Shown here in pieces: positions 53,125-62,173 of a stretch of 64,000 nucleotides of DNA. The stretch's first letter is position 1; each line of letters starts with the position of its first letter. The DNA is from an uncultured Sphingomonas sp. Its GTDB lineage: Bacteria > Pseudomonadota > Alphaproteobacteria > Sphingomonadales > Sphingomonadaceae. Under the pieces are notes generated by a model. The model was not told the DNA's origin and searched no databases. It saw only the letters and a program-made list of their open reading frames with translations. The stretch covers positions 161,699 to 225,698 of the forward strand of contig NZ_CALMPA010000023.1 in assembly GCF_937871615.1 (NCBI RefSeq), written 5' to 3'. Both the position numbers and the translations under genes were made by a program.

Positions 53125-54281
53125 CGGCAGCCTCCGGAACGCGGACCAAAGGGGAGCTGCGGAACGACGGAGGCATGATTTCCCGCTGCGTCGCTGATGG
53201 TGAGAGCGGTGCTGCTGGAGCGCCGTTTGCCGGTGGCGCTGAGGGCGTTCGCCGTCTGCCGCACGAGGTTTTCCACCTCGCGCGCGCGCTCTTCAAAGTT
53301 AGATTCTCTGTTAGATTCTAAGTTAGCGGCGCGATTTTCGGTTCTGCTGTCGTGGGTTAGGTCGTGTTTCGGTTCCCGTTGGCACGAGGGGCCGGTTCCT
53401 GATGGCACGCGCTTTCGGGTTCCCGATGGCACGAAGCCTTTCACAGCTTTTCCACAGGGCGGCGTCCGCTCGAAAGCGAGCAACGTCCGGCCGCCGGCCT
53501 CGATCTCCAGGAACAGCGTGTAGCCGGGAAGCGGCTGGCGACGGATGATGTCGCGCAGCTCGAAGGCGAAGCGTTTGAACGGCGACAACGCGCCGGACTT
53601 CTGGTGGAGGTGGCGAAAGTCGAATCGCCAGCCATTGCGCTGGCGCCCGCCGTGCTTGCGCACCAGGCGATAGAGCCAGCGATCGAGTCCGCCCGTGAGA
53701 TCGAAATAGGCCCGGTCGATCGTCAGCACGAGCGCGTCGTCGAGAACGGCCTGATAGAACCAGTCCGGGACGATCATCTCGATCCCGTCCGGCTTGCCGT
53801 TGCGATCGGTGCGCTCCTTCCACTCGTTGATCCACGAGAAGCGGTGACGCCGGCCTTCGGTGGGCTGCCGGATCGAGGTGCTGACTGTCGTCGATTGCAG
53901 GCGATCGAGCGCGGCCTTCAGGCGCTGATAGTCGCGTAAGGACGTGCCGCGGCCGATAAATTTGAGAATCTCATAGGGCGTGGCGACCATCAGGCGCGAC
54001 GTGCGCAGGCCGGCGTCACGCGCCTCGACGATTTGGCTCGCCGCCCAGATGAGGATGTCGGCGTCCCAAATGGTCGCCATGCCGTGATCGGGTACGGCCT
54101 CTACGCGGATCGACACATCGCCGGCGGCGAAGTCGATCGGCGCGACGCGGTGCGATTTGGAGAGTGAGAAAAACGGATAGGCCATGAGATCCTGCGCGTC
54201 TCGGGCTGCGAACTCGCCGGGGAGCGCACGGAACAGATCGAGCTGCCCGCGCTCCGAGAGGGATTGGTGTCGCGCCGCCAT
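53121..54281 (-). CDS. repA: Replication initiator protein A (RepA-like)
   Basis: This 386-residue protein matches the replication-initiator A family: AYPFFSLSKSHRVAPIDF, ILIWAASQIVEARDAG, YEILKFIGRGTSLRDYQRLK and FHLHQKSGALSPFKRFAFELRD-type blocks. The C-terminal 120 residues include an unusual repetitive segment (VPSGT twice, then NLESNRESNF), encoded by direct DNA repeats at 53297-53440. It would allow autonomous replication of the circular form. Confidence 0.92.
   Translation of the reverse strand: MAARHQSLSERGQLDLFRALPGEFAARDAQDLMAYPFFSLSKSHRVAPIDFAAGDVSIRVEAVPDHGMATIWDADILIWAASQIVEARDAGLRTSRLMVATPYEILKFIGRGTSLRDYQRLKAALDRLQSTTVSTSIRQPTEGRRHRFSWINEWKERTDRNGKPDGIEMIVPDWFYQAVLDDALVLTIDRAYFDLTGGLDRWLYRLVRKHGGRQRNGWRFDFRHLHQKSGALSPFKRFAFELRDIIRRQPLPGYTLFLEIEAGGRTLLAFERTPPCGKAVKGFVPSGTRKRVPSGTGPSCQREPKHDLTHDSRTENRAANLESNRESNFEERAREVENLVRQTANALSATGKRRSSSTALTISDAAGNHASVVPQLPFGPRSGGCR
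53297..53440. repeat. Iteron-like direct repeats inside repA
   Basis: GTTAGATTCT occurs at 53297 and 53309, with a partial copy at 53321 (12-bp period). GGTTCC[CT]G-T/A-TGGCACG occurs at 53371, 53394 and 53418 (23- and 24-bp spacing). Repeats of this size in or by a rep gene often mark an initiator binding site. One AT-rich and one iteron block next to each other resemble a replication origin. Confidence 0.55.
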
Positions 54282-54299
54282 TCGGGAATCCGGGGGTGG

Positions 54300-54581
54300 T
54301 CAGCGCGCGTATCGTCCGGCATGTGCCGGCGGCGCAGGCGTATGGCGCTTGGCCGGAAGCACGGTGCCGCGCGGATCGGAGGTGGAGGTGACGGCGCCGC
54401 GCTCGGCCCAGGCGTCGAGATCGTCGACCGCATAGACGACGCGGCCGCCGAGCTTGCGATAGGCCGGACCCGTTCCGTAAGTCCGATGCTTTTCGAGGGT
54501 GCGGGCCGAAAGGCTGAGGAATTCGGCGGCTTCCTTGGTGCGCAGGTAGCGCGGCGGGAGAACGGCGAGATCAGGTCGCAT
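54300..54581 (-). CDS. AlpA/excisionase-type helix-turn-helix protein
   Basis: This 93-residue protein has a MerR-like HTH near its start (PRYLRTKEAAEFLSLSARTLEKHRTYGTGPAYRKLGGRVVYAVDDLDAW), the pattern of helix-turn-helix domain 17 excisionases. It lies just upstream of repA and probably regulates the rep/par block or excision. Confidence 0.9.
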   Translation of the reverse strand: MRPDLAVLPPRYLRTKEAAEFLSLSARTLEKHRTYGTGPAYRKLGGRVVYAVDDLDAWAERGAVTSTSDPRGTVLPAKRHTPAPPAHAGRYAR

Positions 54582-54719
54582 GAGAGGGCCTCCGTGGGTT
54601 CGTTGGGACCGCCGGGAAGCGGCGGGTAACGAAGGCCACGTTGGCGAAGCAGGACCGGCGAGATGCAGGGCGAATTCAGGGGGGCCTAAATTCGCCCACC
54701 AACGTCGAATGGAGGCCGG

Positions 54720-55286
54720 CTAGAATTGCCGGCGATGACGAAGCAGCGCGCGATACCCACCCACGATCATCGCTCGGGCATCTCGAAGCAGGGCCTTGGT
54801 GGCGTGGCGGGCGGAAGATGCCTGCCAGTCGTCGCGACCAAGAGAGCCGATCCGAAAAACGACCTGCGCGATCTCTTGCTGGGTCGCGCCCGCGCGATGA
54901 CCGTCGAAAGCTTGCAGCATCCGGCACAGCCGCGCACGTTGCTGCCGTGTCACTCGGGTGTCGGGCGGTATGGCGCGACCATGAAGGGCGGCGAGCAAGC
55001 GGGCGACCGATTCGAGCCGGTCGAAGCCTTCCAGGCCGAGCGGGATGAAGGCGCCGAGAGGTTTGGCGGGCCGTGTCGCGGAGGGACGAACAAGCGCTAC
55101 GCGCTGGCCGTTGCCGAGATCGAAAACCAGATGGGTTTCGCCGCCGGCGTCGACGCCGATGGCGGCGTCGATCGTCGGCTGGGGGTCAGCGCTTGCGGAT
55201 GGAATATCGGGAGGTGCGGCAAGAACGATGGCGCTGGTGTCTTCCTGGGGAAGCCAGATCACCCGCGCTTCGGGAGGTGCCTGCAT
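54720..55286 (-). CDS. DUF2285 protein (3' part of a split gene)
   Basis: The 188-residue reading starts with MQAPPEARVIWLPQEDTSA and continues with VDAGGETHLVFDLGNGQRVALVR, FDRLESVARLLAALHG and DTRVTRQQRARLCRMLQAFDG, the DUF2285 core. Upstream in another frame lies a DUF6499-like N-terminus ending WGLRFP, and the two would join with one base fewer in the C5 run at 55309-55313. So this is likely one gene with a frameshift. Confidence 0.8.
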   Translation of the reverse strand: MQAPPEARVIWLPQEDTSAIVLAAPPDIPSASADPQPTIDAAIGVDAGGETHLVFDLGNGQRVALVRPSATRPAKPLGAFIPLGLEGFDRLESVARLLAALHGRAIPPDTRVTRQQRARLCRMLQAFDGHRAGATQQEIAQVVFRIGSLGRDDWQASSARHATKALLRDARAMIVGGYRALLRHRRQF

Positions 55287-55497
55287 CGGGTCTACGGGGA
55301 AATCGCAACCCCCACCGCTGCCCGATCCTGTCGGTCAGCGCGCCCAACTCGCTTTCGTTGTCGCTGAGCGCTTGAAAATCTCTATCGTAGGATTCATTGC
55401 GACGCAGCCATTCCCACGCGACGTCGGACGCGGTCATGTCGGCGACATGGGCATAGCGTTCCGAAGAGCGCCAGCCGGAAGCATCTGGTGTCATCAC
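55186..55497 (-). CDS. DUF6499-like N-terminal part of the split DUF2285 gene
   Basis: The first 65 residues (WRSSERYAHVADMTASDVAWEWLRRNESYDRDF, then LTDRIGQRWGLRFP) are the DUF6499 transcriptional-regulator domain that normally precedes DUF2285. The remainder, after about 55308, is Arg/Ser-rich out-of-frame sequence. The 55286 gene continues in the other frame. Whether the shift is natural, programmed or a sequencing error is open. Confidence 0.7.
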   Translation of the reverse strand: MMTPDASGWRSSERYAHVADMTASDVAWEWLRRNESYDRDFQALSDNESELGALTDRIGQRWGLRFPRRPDAGTSRSAGDLASPGRHQRHRSCRTSRYSIRKR

Positions 55498-55605
55498 GAT
55501 CCTCCCTAGTCGTTGAACTTGTGGGAGAGTCAGGATTCCCGGCTGGGTTGTTCAGTGGAAGTCAGAGGACCGGCAAAGGGTGGTGCCGAAAAGGCATCGC
55601 GGCGA

Positions 55606-55923
55606 TCACTGTGCCGAGTGTACCAGGTCTCGATAGCCGTGCTCGGTCATCCACTGGGCGCGGGCGAGATGCGTGTCATGGATCTGGCGGCACCGGTGCG
55701 GTTCACGTGCCGGATCGAGGCCAAAGAGGATCTGGACGGCTTCGCGCCAATCAGCTCTGTCGCGCGAGGAATCGAGCAGGCGCAGATAGAGAACCATATG
55801 CTCGCGGTCATAGGCCGTGAGGGTCTGGCTGATCGGGGGCGCGTCGAGAAACGGCGGCATCGCGGATTCCATCAGGCGACTATAATCGCGCGGAAAGCAT
55901 TCGTTAATACTCGTGCCTGGCAT
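55606..55923 (-). CDS. Small conserved ICE protein of unknown function
   Basis: This 105-residue product contains MPPFLDAPPISQTLTAYDREHMVLYLRLLDSSRDRADWREA and FGLDPAREPHRCRQIHDTHLARAQWM. It is the kind of small protein repeatedly annotated as DUF2285/DNA-binding in these ICEs. The start is uncertain: ATG 55923 or the internal M of MPPFLD. Confidence 0.72.
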   Translation of the reverse strand: MPGTSINECFPRDYSRLMESAMPPFLDAPPISQTLTAYDREHMVLYLRLLDSSRDRADWREAVQILFGLDPAREPHRCRQIHDTHLARAQWMTEHGYRDLVHSAQ

Positions 55924-55973
55924 TACTGTGACAACGTGCGATGGATGGTGTGCGCCACGCGATCACGGCGCTG

Positions 55974-56228
55974 CTAACGCCTCGTCGGCCGGTTGTCCCG
56001 CTCATAGAGCAGCAGCACTCCTTCGCCCTTGTCGGTGGAAAGCAGGACGATACCGGCTGTTTCAAGCGCCCTTCGGACCTGATCGCGCGTCGACTCGTAC
56101 ACCTCTAGTCCACTTTCGGACTCAAGGCGCTTGAGCGCGGTTAGCGATGTCCGGGCCTTGTCAGCGAGCGTCTCCTGTGTCCACCCCAGCAACGCGCGTG
56201 CGGCCCGCGATTGTCGGGCGGTGATCAT
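55974..56228 (-). CDS. XRE-family regulator of the ICE backbone
   Basis: This 84-residue single-HTH protein has RAARALLGWTQETLADKARTSLTALKRLESE as DNA-binding unit, and the C-terminal GIVLLSTDKGEGVLLLYE is a beta pair seen in compact XRE proteins. It is probably a repressor of the rep/tra block. Confidence 0.9.
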   Translation of the reverse strand: MITARQSRAARALLGWTQETLADKARTSLTALKRLESESGLEVYESTRDQVRRALETAGIVLLSTDKGEGVLLLYERDNRPTRR

Positions 56229-56376
56229 GCATGATCACCTCCCACCGACGGCCACACGCTTGCCAGAACTACGACTATAATAGTCGCTCCTGGCCCCCGC
56301 TGCGAGGAAATTCGACTTTGAAGGGTCTGCCCAGCCCTAGTTGGCCATCTGAGGTGATTCGCGCCTGAAACAGGGG

Positions 56377-56406
56377 AAAGGCCCCGGCCTGTTCGGCCGG
56401 GGCCTT
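56377..56406 (-). terminator. Intrinsic terminator after the second DUF736 gene
   Basis: AAGGCCCCGGCC and GGCCGGGGCCTT form a perfect 12-bp stem with a 5-base loop, followed on the minus strand by TTTCCCC. It starts 9 bases after the DUF736 stop and separates it from the XRE gene. Confidence 0.7.
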
Positions 56407-56414
56407 GCTCGGGC

Positions 56415-56738
56415 TCAGTCGCCGCGGCGGGTCGGGCGGGACCAGATCAGCGAGTGGGTGTCGCCGTCCTCGTCGTCGAAGAGGTTGGCGTAGATGGGGG
56501 CGTTGAAGCTCGGATCGTCGAGCTTGAGGCCCAGATAGTCGCGGCCCTCGTTGGAACGCTTGGACCAGGCGGCGCCGATTTCCGCGCGGCCGACCAGAAC
56601 CCGGTGGCTTGGGGCGTTCTCACCGGTGGCGCGCTGGTCGGGGACGATGCGCACGCCCTTGGCCTGGACGCTGAGGGTGACGATTTCCCCGGTGAACTCG
56701 TTCGAGCCGGTCTTCTTGAAGGTGCCGATGGTCGCCAT
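56415..56738 (-). CDS. DUF736 protein (second copy)
   Basis: From ATG 56738 behind GGAG the product has 107 residues: MATIGTFKKTGSNEFTGEI, then RVLVGRAEIGAAWSKRSNEGRDYLGLKLDDPSFNAPIYANLF and LIWSRPTRRGD. It is a clear DUF736 member and more typical than the 50758 copy. It ends in a strong terminator, so it is probably well expressed on its own. Confidence 0.93.
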   Translation of the reverse strand: MATIGTFKKTGSNEFTGEIVTLSVQAKGVRIVPDQRATGENAPSHRVLVGRAEIGAAWSKRSNEGRDYLGLKLDDPSFNAPIYANLFDDEDGDTHSLIWSRPTRRGD

Positions 56739-57322
56739 TGTAAGTCTCCGTTTTCGTTTTCGGGACCGCTCCATTGCGGCCTCGATGGCGATCGACAGGC
56801 CGGAGGCGACCGACGCCGCATCGCCTGCGACCGGAGCACAGCGGAGGACGGCGCAGGAACGACTTTGTTGTTTCGCGAGGAATGACGGCCTTGGCCGGCA
56901 GGGGAAGAAAGTCGGGACGCGTCGTTGCGGCATAGGCGGTCGAGGCGCAGCCGTCCTTCGGGCAGATCAAGCCATTGAAGAGGCCGTTTGGGGCGGTCTG
57001 GGGACGATCAGAAACGGACGGTCATGGCGACCTGCTCGCAACCGCAAGAGGTCCAGATTGATGCACCGGAACGGCCCTTCCCTCGGATAGGCAGGTTCGA
57101 GCCTTCGTTTCCAGGCCGGTCAGCGGAGAGAACACCAGCGATTGCGGTGTGAACCCGCTCCGGAGCACAGAGGAGCCGAACCCGGTCCATGCGAACCAAA
57201 GAGGATGGTCGCCCAGCACGCCTCACACTGATCCGGGTGACGTGGCTCCATTTCCGGGCGCGCAATGATGAGGTGGCCGACTTCCGCGGTCTGATCCTGC
57301 TCCTGACGGCTCCGTAACGCTG
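56739..57322. other. 584-bp stretch without a recognisable gene
   Basis: No frame here has a plausible product or ribosome site, apart from the DUF736 leader. Nothing else is seen. Confidence 0.4.
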
Positions 57323-57763
57323 TCAGGCTCGTGCAATGCCCTGGCTGGACGGGCCGGTGGCCGCCATGCCTGCGACGCGCGCGAACGCCGTGACGCCGAC
57401 CGCCGCTGCACCGATGACGGAGAACACGAGCTGCCAGGTTTCTGACGGCACGGTGTGCTTCACGATGCCATGCGTGGCGTGGTAGCCGGCGATGGCCGCG
57501 GGCGCGACGAATGCGAGCGCGATCAACAGGCGCGCCCATAGCGGGCGGACAATTCCGAGCAGGATCTGCCCCACGCCGAGCGTGACGCCCGCGCCGACCA
57601 TGCCGACGAGGATCGCGCCCAGCCAGCCAGCGCCAGATTGATAAGCCCAAGTGCCGATGGTCACACCGGCGAAGAATGGCAGCGCGAAGACGGCGAGCGT
57701 GAACAGCAACCCGCACAAGACGCCGATGGCTGCGAAGGACAGGACGATGCCGAGGATAATCAT
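57323..57763 (-). CDS. Membrane protein of unknown function
   Basis: From ATG 57763 behind GGAG, this 146-residue protein has four hydrophobic helices (MIILGIVLSFAAIGVLCGLL, FALPFFAGVTIGTWAYQSG, AILVGMVGAGVTLGVGQIL and LLIALAFVAPAAIAGYHA). It recurs in ICE backbones of this type. Role unknown; possibly plasma-membrane accessory to transfer. Confidence 0.8.
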   Translation of the reverse strand: MIILGIVLSFAAIGVLCGLLFTLAVFALPFFAGVTIGTWAYQSGAGWLGAILVGMVGAGVTLGVGQILLGIVRPLWARLLIALAFVAPAAIAGYHATHGIVKHTVPSETWQLVFSVIGAAAVGVTAFARVAGMAATGPSSQGIARA

Positions 57764-57904
57764 GGTGGTGTCTCCGAAAGAGCAAAATCTGACGGTCGCG
57801 CCTTCCACCACCACCACAGCGCATTGGGGAGCATAGCAAAAGCTGTGCTCCGGCGGGAGCGGAAACCACAGGGGTTTTCCGCTTCGCCTGGAGGGCGCGC
57901 GCGG

Positions 57905-58072
57905 TCATGGCGCGAAGGGATCGATCTCGTGGACGATCTCCGAGACGTCGCCGTCGTATTCGCTCGCGGGTGTCACCGAGAGGGTGCCGTCGCCGGCGCG
58001 GAAGATCACGATTGCGACCATCAGGGTCGCGGCCAGGCTGAAGGCGAAGGCGCGTGCGTCGGGGAAGGACAT
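57905..58072 (-). CDS. Small single-helix membrane protein
   Basis: From ATG 58072 behind AGGAG the product has 55 residues with one membrane helix (AFAFSLAATLMVAIVIF) and an acidic outer tail (EYDGDVSEIVHEIDPF). No family is recognised. Probably real given the ribosome site. Confidence 0.6.
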   Translation of the reverse strand: MSFPDARAFAFSLAATLMVAIVIFRAGDGTLSVTPASEYDGDVSEIVHEIDPFAP

Positions 58073-58480
58073 TGATCCGGCTCCTGCTGGGCGGAGGACC
58101 ATCCCCCCGCTGACAGGCGCCCGATGTGTTCGGTCGACGGCCGCAATCACCGCTCCGGCAAAGCCGGCGCGGCGGCACGCTTTGCGTAGTCCGACCCCTT
58201 GCGGGTTGATGGCGTCAGGCCATCGGCCGGACCAAGGATCAGCGCAGATAAGCGGAGGTGGTACACTGTGTCCGGCACCGGTGATTGTCTCTTCGAGCAC
58301 TCGACCAAACAGTGTTTAGACTTCGGGCCTGCTGGCCTGAGTTTCATTCGGCATGCCGCCTCACGCCAAGGACCGACATTGAACGGGGCTCTCGGCAGGA
58401 AGAACGCGCTCGCGGTCTGCGCGAGAGGCCGGTCGCGATTCTGGCGGTCCCTCCGCCGTGTCTGGTCGCACCGCGGACAA
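58073..58480. other. 408-bp stretch without a recognisable gene
   Basis: Open frames here are extensions or antisense readings of neighbouring genes. I see nothing to assign. Confidence 0.4.
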
Positions 58481-59768
58481 TCACTCGGTGCGTCTTCCAA
58501 GTCGCGAGACCTCGACAATCAAAGCGTCGAGTACCTGGGCGAGCTTGGATGTGTCGTATTTTTCCCGCGGCGAGTGTTTCGGCGTCCTGGTTCATGAAGT
58601 GACGGTCGTAGGATTCCTTGTGTTCAAGTGCGCCGTGCCAAGCGTCGATTTCTCGCTTGTAATTGCTCCAGATTACCCGAGCAGGTGGACAGTCGGGCAG
58701 ATTGAGATCGAGATAACATTCAATTGCTGCAGCTCGACCGTTGATGTCGCACTCGCTGAGGCCCTCAGGGCCAAGCGCCGGGAAGAGTCGTAGTTCCTCA
58801 ATTTCTGGCAGTACCATAGAGCGCAGATTATTCGGCATCTTCAATTCTTGAAGCTTACGATAGGCGTCGATGCCTTCCGCATCATTGTCGAGCAGGAATA
58901 ATACCTGGTTCTGGATGTCGATACGCACCAGGCCCTCGGCGAACCGAACGAGGTTGCCGGTGCCCCAGAAGTGGTGCCGCTCCTCGCCATCGATAAAACG
59001 AAAGAAGTCGGTAACGTCTGGACGCAAAAGATCGAGCGCGCGACGCAAGATGCGTGCATCCGATGCACCTTCGGTTGCGACGAGAATAGCGTGGGTTCGC
59101 TGCGCGCCGGCTGCAAAGGAACTGCGCTCAACCCACCCTGCATTCACGATATTGCCGAACTGCCACACCACTTCGGCATCTGAGTTCGCCGGGTTGAGGG
59201 AAAATATTAGTAACATCGATGGCGCGCTCAGGATGCCGAGCTTTGCCGCAAGAAAGCTGGCCTCGGACCAGTATGAGTCGGAGTTTTCGGTCCAAGGGAC
59301 GCGAGCAAACGATGCGGCATGCGCAGCGAAGCGACCTTGGGCGAGAGTGGCCCGCTCGTCAGTGTCGTAGTCGATGTACTCGTCGGCGAGGCCGGCCAAC
59401 GGGAATAGGTTTGCGAGCGCACAGAACTCGCCGAAGTCTAAAAATCTGGCATCAGGTGCGTCCGCCTCGGAGATCGAGGCTGCTTCGGCGACGACGGCCT
59501 CGTATTCCGCTCGGGCGCTCTCCAGCGTGTGACCAAGAACGAAGAGCCTCGGCGTGACGCGGCCTAATGGCCGCACGAACGCTAGCTCGATTTCCGCCAG
59601 ATCATCATCATCTTCAGGGTGGTTACGATAGTAGTCATAGTCGATGCCGTCACACGGCCGGCGGGCGAGATCGGATTCTTGAAAGAGATAGCCGTAATCA
59701 TTGCCCATGTTGTTTTTTGCGCAGTCTAAAGAGACGCCGCTCACTTTTAGCTCGATCGATGTGCCCAT
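58481..59768 (-). CDS. HEPN/Toprim-associated defence-type protein with a frameshift near its end
   Basis: This protein is about 428 residues if the shift is repaired. The N-terminus has the HEPN/Toprim-associated domain (GTSIELKVSGVSLDCAKNN, YGYLFQESD). The Toprim core has the Glu motif ILVATEGASDARIL and the DxD motif LFLLDNDAEG. Without repair, the frame after ETLAAG runs to 58344 as Arg-rich sequence. With one base removed around 58559-58566 it reads EKYDTSKLAQVLDALIVEV and stops at 58481. It is therefore frameshifted at GGGAAAAA (minus strand). Such proteins occur in prokaryotic defence loci; here it is an accessory in the ICE backbone. Confidence 0.75.
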
Positions 59769-59902
59769 GCGTTAGTTCATACCTTGGTTGCGCAGAAGCC
59801 ATTACTCTCAGTCGCCTGAGTTTACCGCATGCTGAATAGCATGTGGCATCTATATCGGCCTATGAGGATGAGGTTGATCGGCTTGCGATGGATGGGTGGC
59901 GC

Positions 59903-60826
59903 TTACGCGCCACCGAATTTCCACACCGGGATGCCGAGCTTCTTGGCTTTGTCGGCGAGGTTGTCATTGATGCCGGTGCCGGGGAAGTGCAGCACGCCCT
60001 TCGGCAGGATTTGCAGCATCTCGTCATTGCGTTTGAAGGGTGCTGCCCGGCCGTGCTTCGTCCAGTCGGGTGCAAAGCCGATCTGTGGGACATTGCGATT
60101 CCTGGCCCAGAGAGAAGCGATCTTCTCGGCACCCTTCGGCGACTTGCCGTGGATCAGCACCATGTCGGGGTGCTTCTCGTGAACCTGGTCGAGCTTGGCC
60201 CAGATGAGGTGATGGTTGTCGAAATCGAGCCCGCCGGTGACGGCGATCTTAGGTCCGGGCGGCAGGAGCACCTCCTGCTCGGCGCGCTTCTTGGCCATGA
60301 TAAAGTCGCGGCTGTCGATCATCGCCGAGGTGAGGTTGCGATGGTTGACCTTCGATCCGGACCGCGGGAGCCATGCTTTGCCGACCTGGCGTTCGTAGTG
60401 CTCGGCGGCCTGGTCGCGCATCAGTTCGAAGGCGGTCTGGCGTTCGACCAGCGTCTTGCCCTCGGCGATCAGGCGCTCGAGGTCGACTGACTTCACCTCG
60501 CTGCCATCCTGTTCGCGCTGGGAGCGCTTCTGGGCCTGCTCGTTGTCGTCCAGTTCGCGGTTGATCCGCTCGGCGGCGCGATGGAAGACATTGACGGTCG
60601 ACCAGAGGAGATCGTCGAGGTCGGGTTCGAGGCGCGTGTCCTCCAGGGTCACGATCAGGGCGTCGAAGATGTCGGCGATCGCGCCCGCGACCTCGTTGCC
60701 GTCCGGCAGAAGCCGCTGATCGGGTTCGTCGGCGAAAGGCCGGTAGCCGTGGAGCTGCAATTCGTTGAGGACGTGGTCGGTCGGTGAGGATTCGTGGTGC
60801 GGTTCGTAGTCGTCGAGATCGCGCAT
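59903..60826 (-). CDS. DUF2493 (SLOG-type) protein
   Basis: From ATG 60826, behind GGAG, the product has 307 residues. The C-terminal SLOG domain begins KIAVTGGLDFDNHHLIWAKLDQ and continues MVLIHGKSPKGAEKIASLWA and HFPGTGINDNLADKAKKLGIPV, a nucleotide-binding Rossmann-like fold. The N-terminal 190 residues are helical. Constant in this ICE family, role unknown. Confidence 0.92.
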   Translation of the reverse strand: MRDLDDYEPHHESSPTDHVLNELQLHGYRPFADEPDQRLLPDGNEVAGAIADIFDALIVTLEDTRLEPDLDDLLWSTVNVFHRAAERINRELDDNEQAQKRSQREQDGSEVKSVDLERLIAEGKTLVERQTAFELMRDQAAEHYERQVGKAWLPRSGSKVNHRNLTSAMIDSRDFIMAKKRAEQEVLLPPGPKIAVTGGLDFDNHHLIWAKLDQVHEKHPDMVLIHGKSPKGAEKIASLWARNRNVPQIGFAPDWTKHGRAAPFKRNDEMLQILPKGVLHFPGTGINDNLADKAKKLGIPVWKFGGA

Positions 60827-61135
60827 CGGATGCTCCGTCGGATGGACCGCGACCGTCGCGGCCTTCATGGCGACGAAGCCCACCGGAGGGACGGCGCTGC
60901 ACCCGGAGCGCGAGCGAGGGGCCGGAGCGTCAGCGGAGGATGGCGGAGGCCGGCTATTTTGTTTCGCGATGGAAAGCGGTCCCTTGGGGCCGCGCCGGAA
61001 AATAGCCGGCCGCAGCCATTGCCGGGCCGACCCACCTGTGGGCCGATCGCCCTCTCGAAGGCCGAGGCGCGGCCCTCTCCGATCCCCCGCATCTGAGCGA
61101 GCACAACGGCGCCGGCGCCACTGCTTCCTTGCCGG

Positions 61136-62173
61136 TTACGCCGCCTGCGCCATGAAGCGTGCGACGTCCTGCGGCCCGAGTTGCACCCGCGTCTGGCTGC
61201 GAAGTGTCGCGACCCCGAGTGTGCGGAGATCCTCGTTGAAGTCGCCGAGCTGGGGCGAGATCACGATCGCCTCGATCCTGGCCGCGTTCGCCCGTTCGAC
61301 CAGGCTGTCACGCGCACCATCGCCCGCCGGATCGTCGTCGCGCAGGATGTAGAGCCGCCGCAGCGTGTCAGGGAGCAGGATGGCGGCGAGATGTGCCGCG
61401 GAGAGCGCCGCCACCATCGGCATGTCGGGCACGACCTGTCGGACCGAAAGGACCGTCTCGATGCCTTCGCCAGCCGCCATGACTTCGCCACCGACGCCAA
61501 AGCGGACCGCATTGCCGAGGAGATCGCCCATCGCCCGGCGCGGGGTGTCGAGTGGCGCCTTGTCCAGGCGTCGCGGGTCGAGCCAGGTGCGATGCGCCCC
61601 GGTGATCCTGCCGGCAAGGTCGGTGACGGCCGCGATCATGGCTGGCCACGTCTCGGTCGGCGCATGCTCGTCGGGTCGGTAGTAGCAGCGCGGATGGAAA
61701 TACAGATTTCCGGTTCCACGGATATCCATAATGCCGCGTTGCCGGAGATACGCCGCGACGATTGTGCCCGGGATCGGCTGCGACATGCGGATGAGACGCC
61801 GCGCGGCTTCGGGCGATCCATGCGGTGCAGGCGCCAGGGGCCGGAACGCGGACTGCTCGGGTTCTGGCGACGGCAGGCTGAGGAAGACCCTGGCCTCGTC
61901 AGCGACGTCCTTGAAGTGGATGAGGCCGCAGCTCTCGCGGATCACGTCGAGGAGGTCTCCATGCTCGCCGGTGGCGGCGTCGGTCCATTTCCCGGCAGGG
62001 CCTTTGGGCAAGTCCTTGAGCCGGACGTACATCGAGCGGCCCTTGGTGTTACGGGCATCGCCCACCTGCCAGTAGTTGCCCTGGCGACGGCCGTTGCTGA
62101 GATAGTGGCGGCACACCGCCTCGGCCTGTCGGCCGAGATGTTGCGCAAGATCGGATGCGTCGAGACGAGCCAT
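61136..62173 (-). CDS. Toprim-domain protein (primase-like)
   Basis: From ATG 62173, overlapping the helicase gene as ATGA, the product has 345 residues. An N-terminal domain (AVCRHYLSNGRRQGNYWQVGDARNTKGRSMYVRL) precedes a Toprim fold with Glu in MAAGEGIETVLSV and DxD in LYILRDDDPAGDGARD. It resembles plasmid/ICE DNA primases. It may act on transferred single-stranded DNA. Confidence 0.92.
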   Translation of the reverse strand: MARLDASDLAQHLGRQAEAVCRHYLSNGRRQGNYWQVGDARNTKGRSMYVRLKDLPKGPAGKWTDAATGEHGDLLDVIRESCGLIHFKDVADEARVFLSLPSPEPEQSAFRPLAPAPHGSPEAARRLIRMSQPIPGTIVAAYLRQRGIMDIRGTGNLYFHPRCYYRPDEHAPTETWPAMIAAVTDLAGRITGAHRTWLDPRRLDKAPLDTPRRAMGDLLGNAVRFGVGGEVMAAGEGIETVLSVRQVVPDMPMVAALSAAHLAAILLPDTLRRLYILRDDDPAGDGARDSLVERANAARIEAIVISPQLGDFNEDLRTLGVATLRSQTRVQLGPQDVARFMAQAA

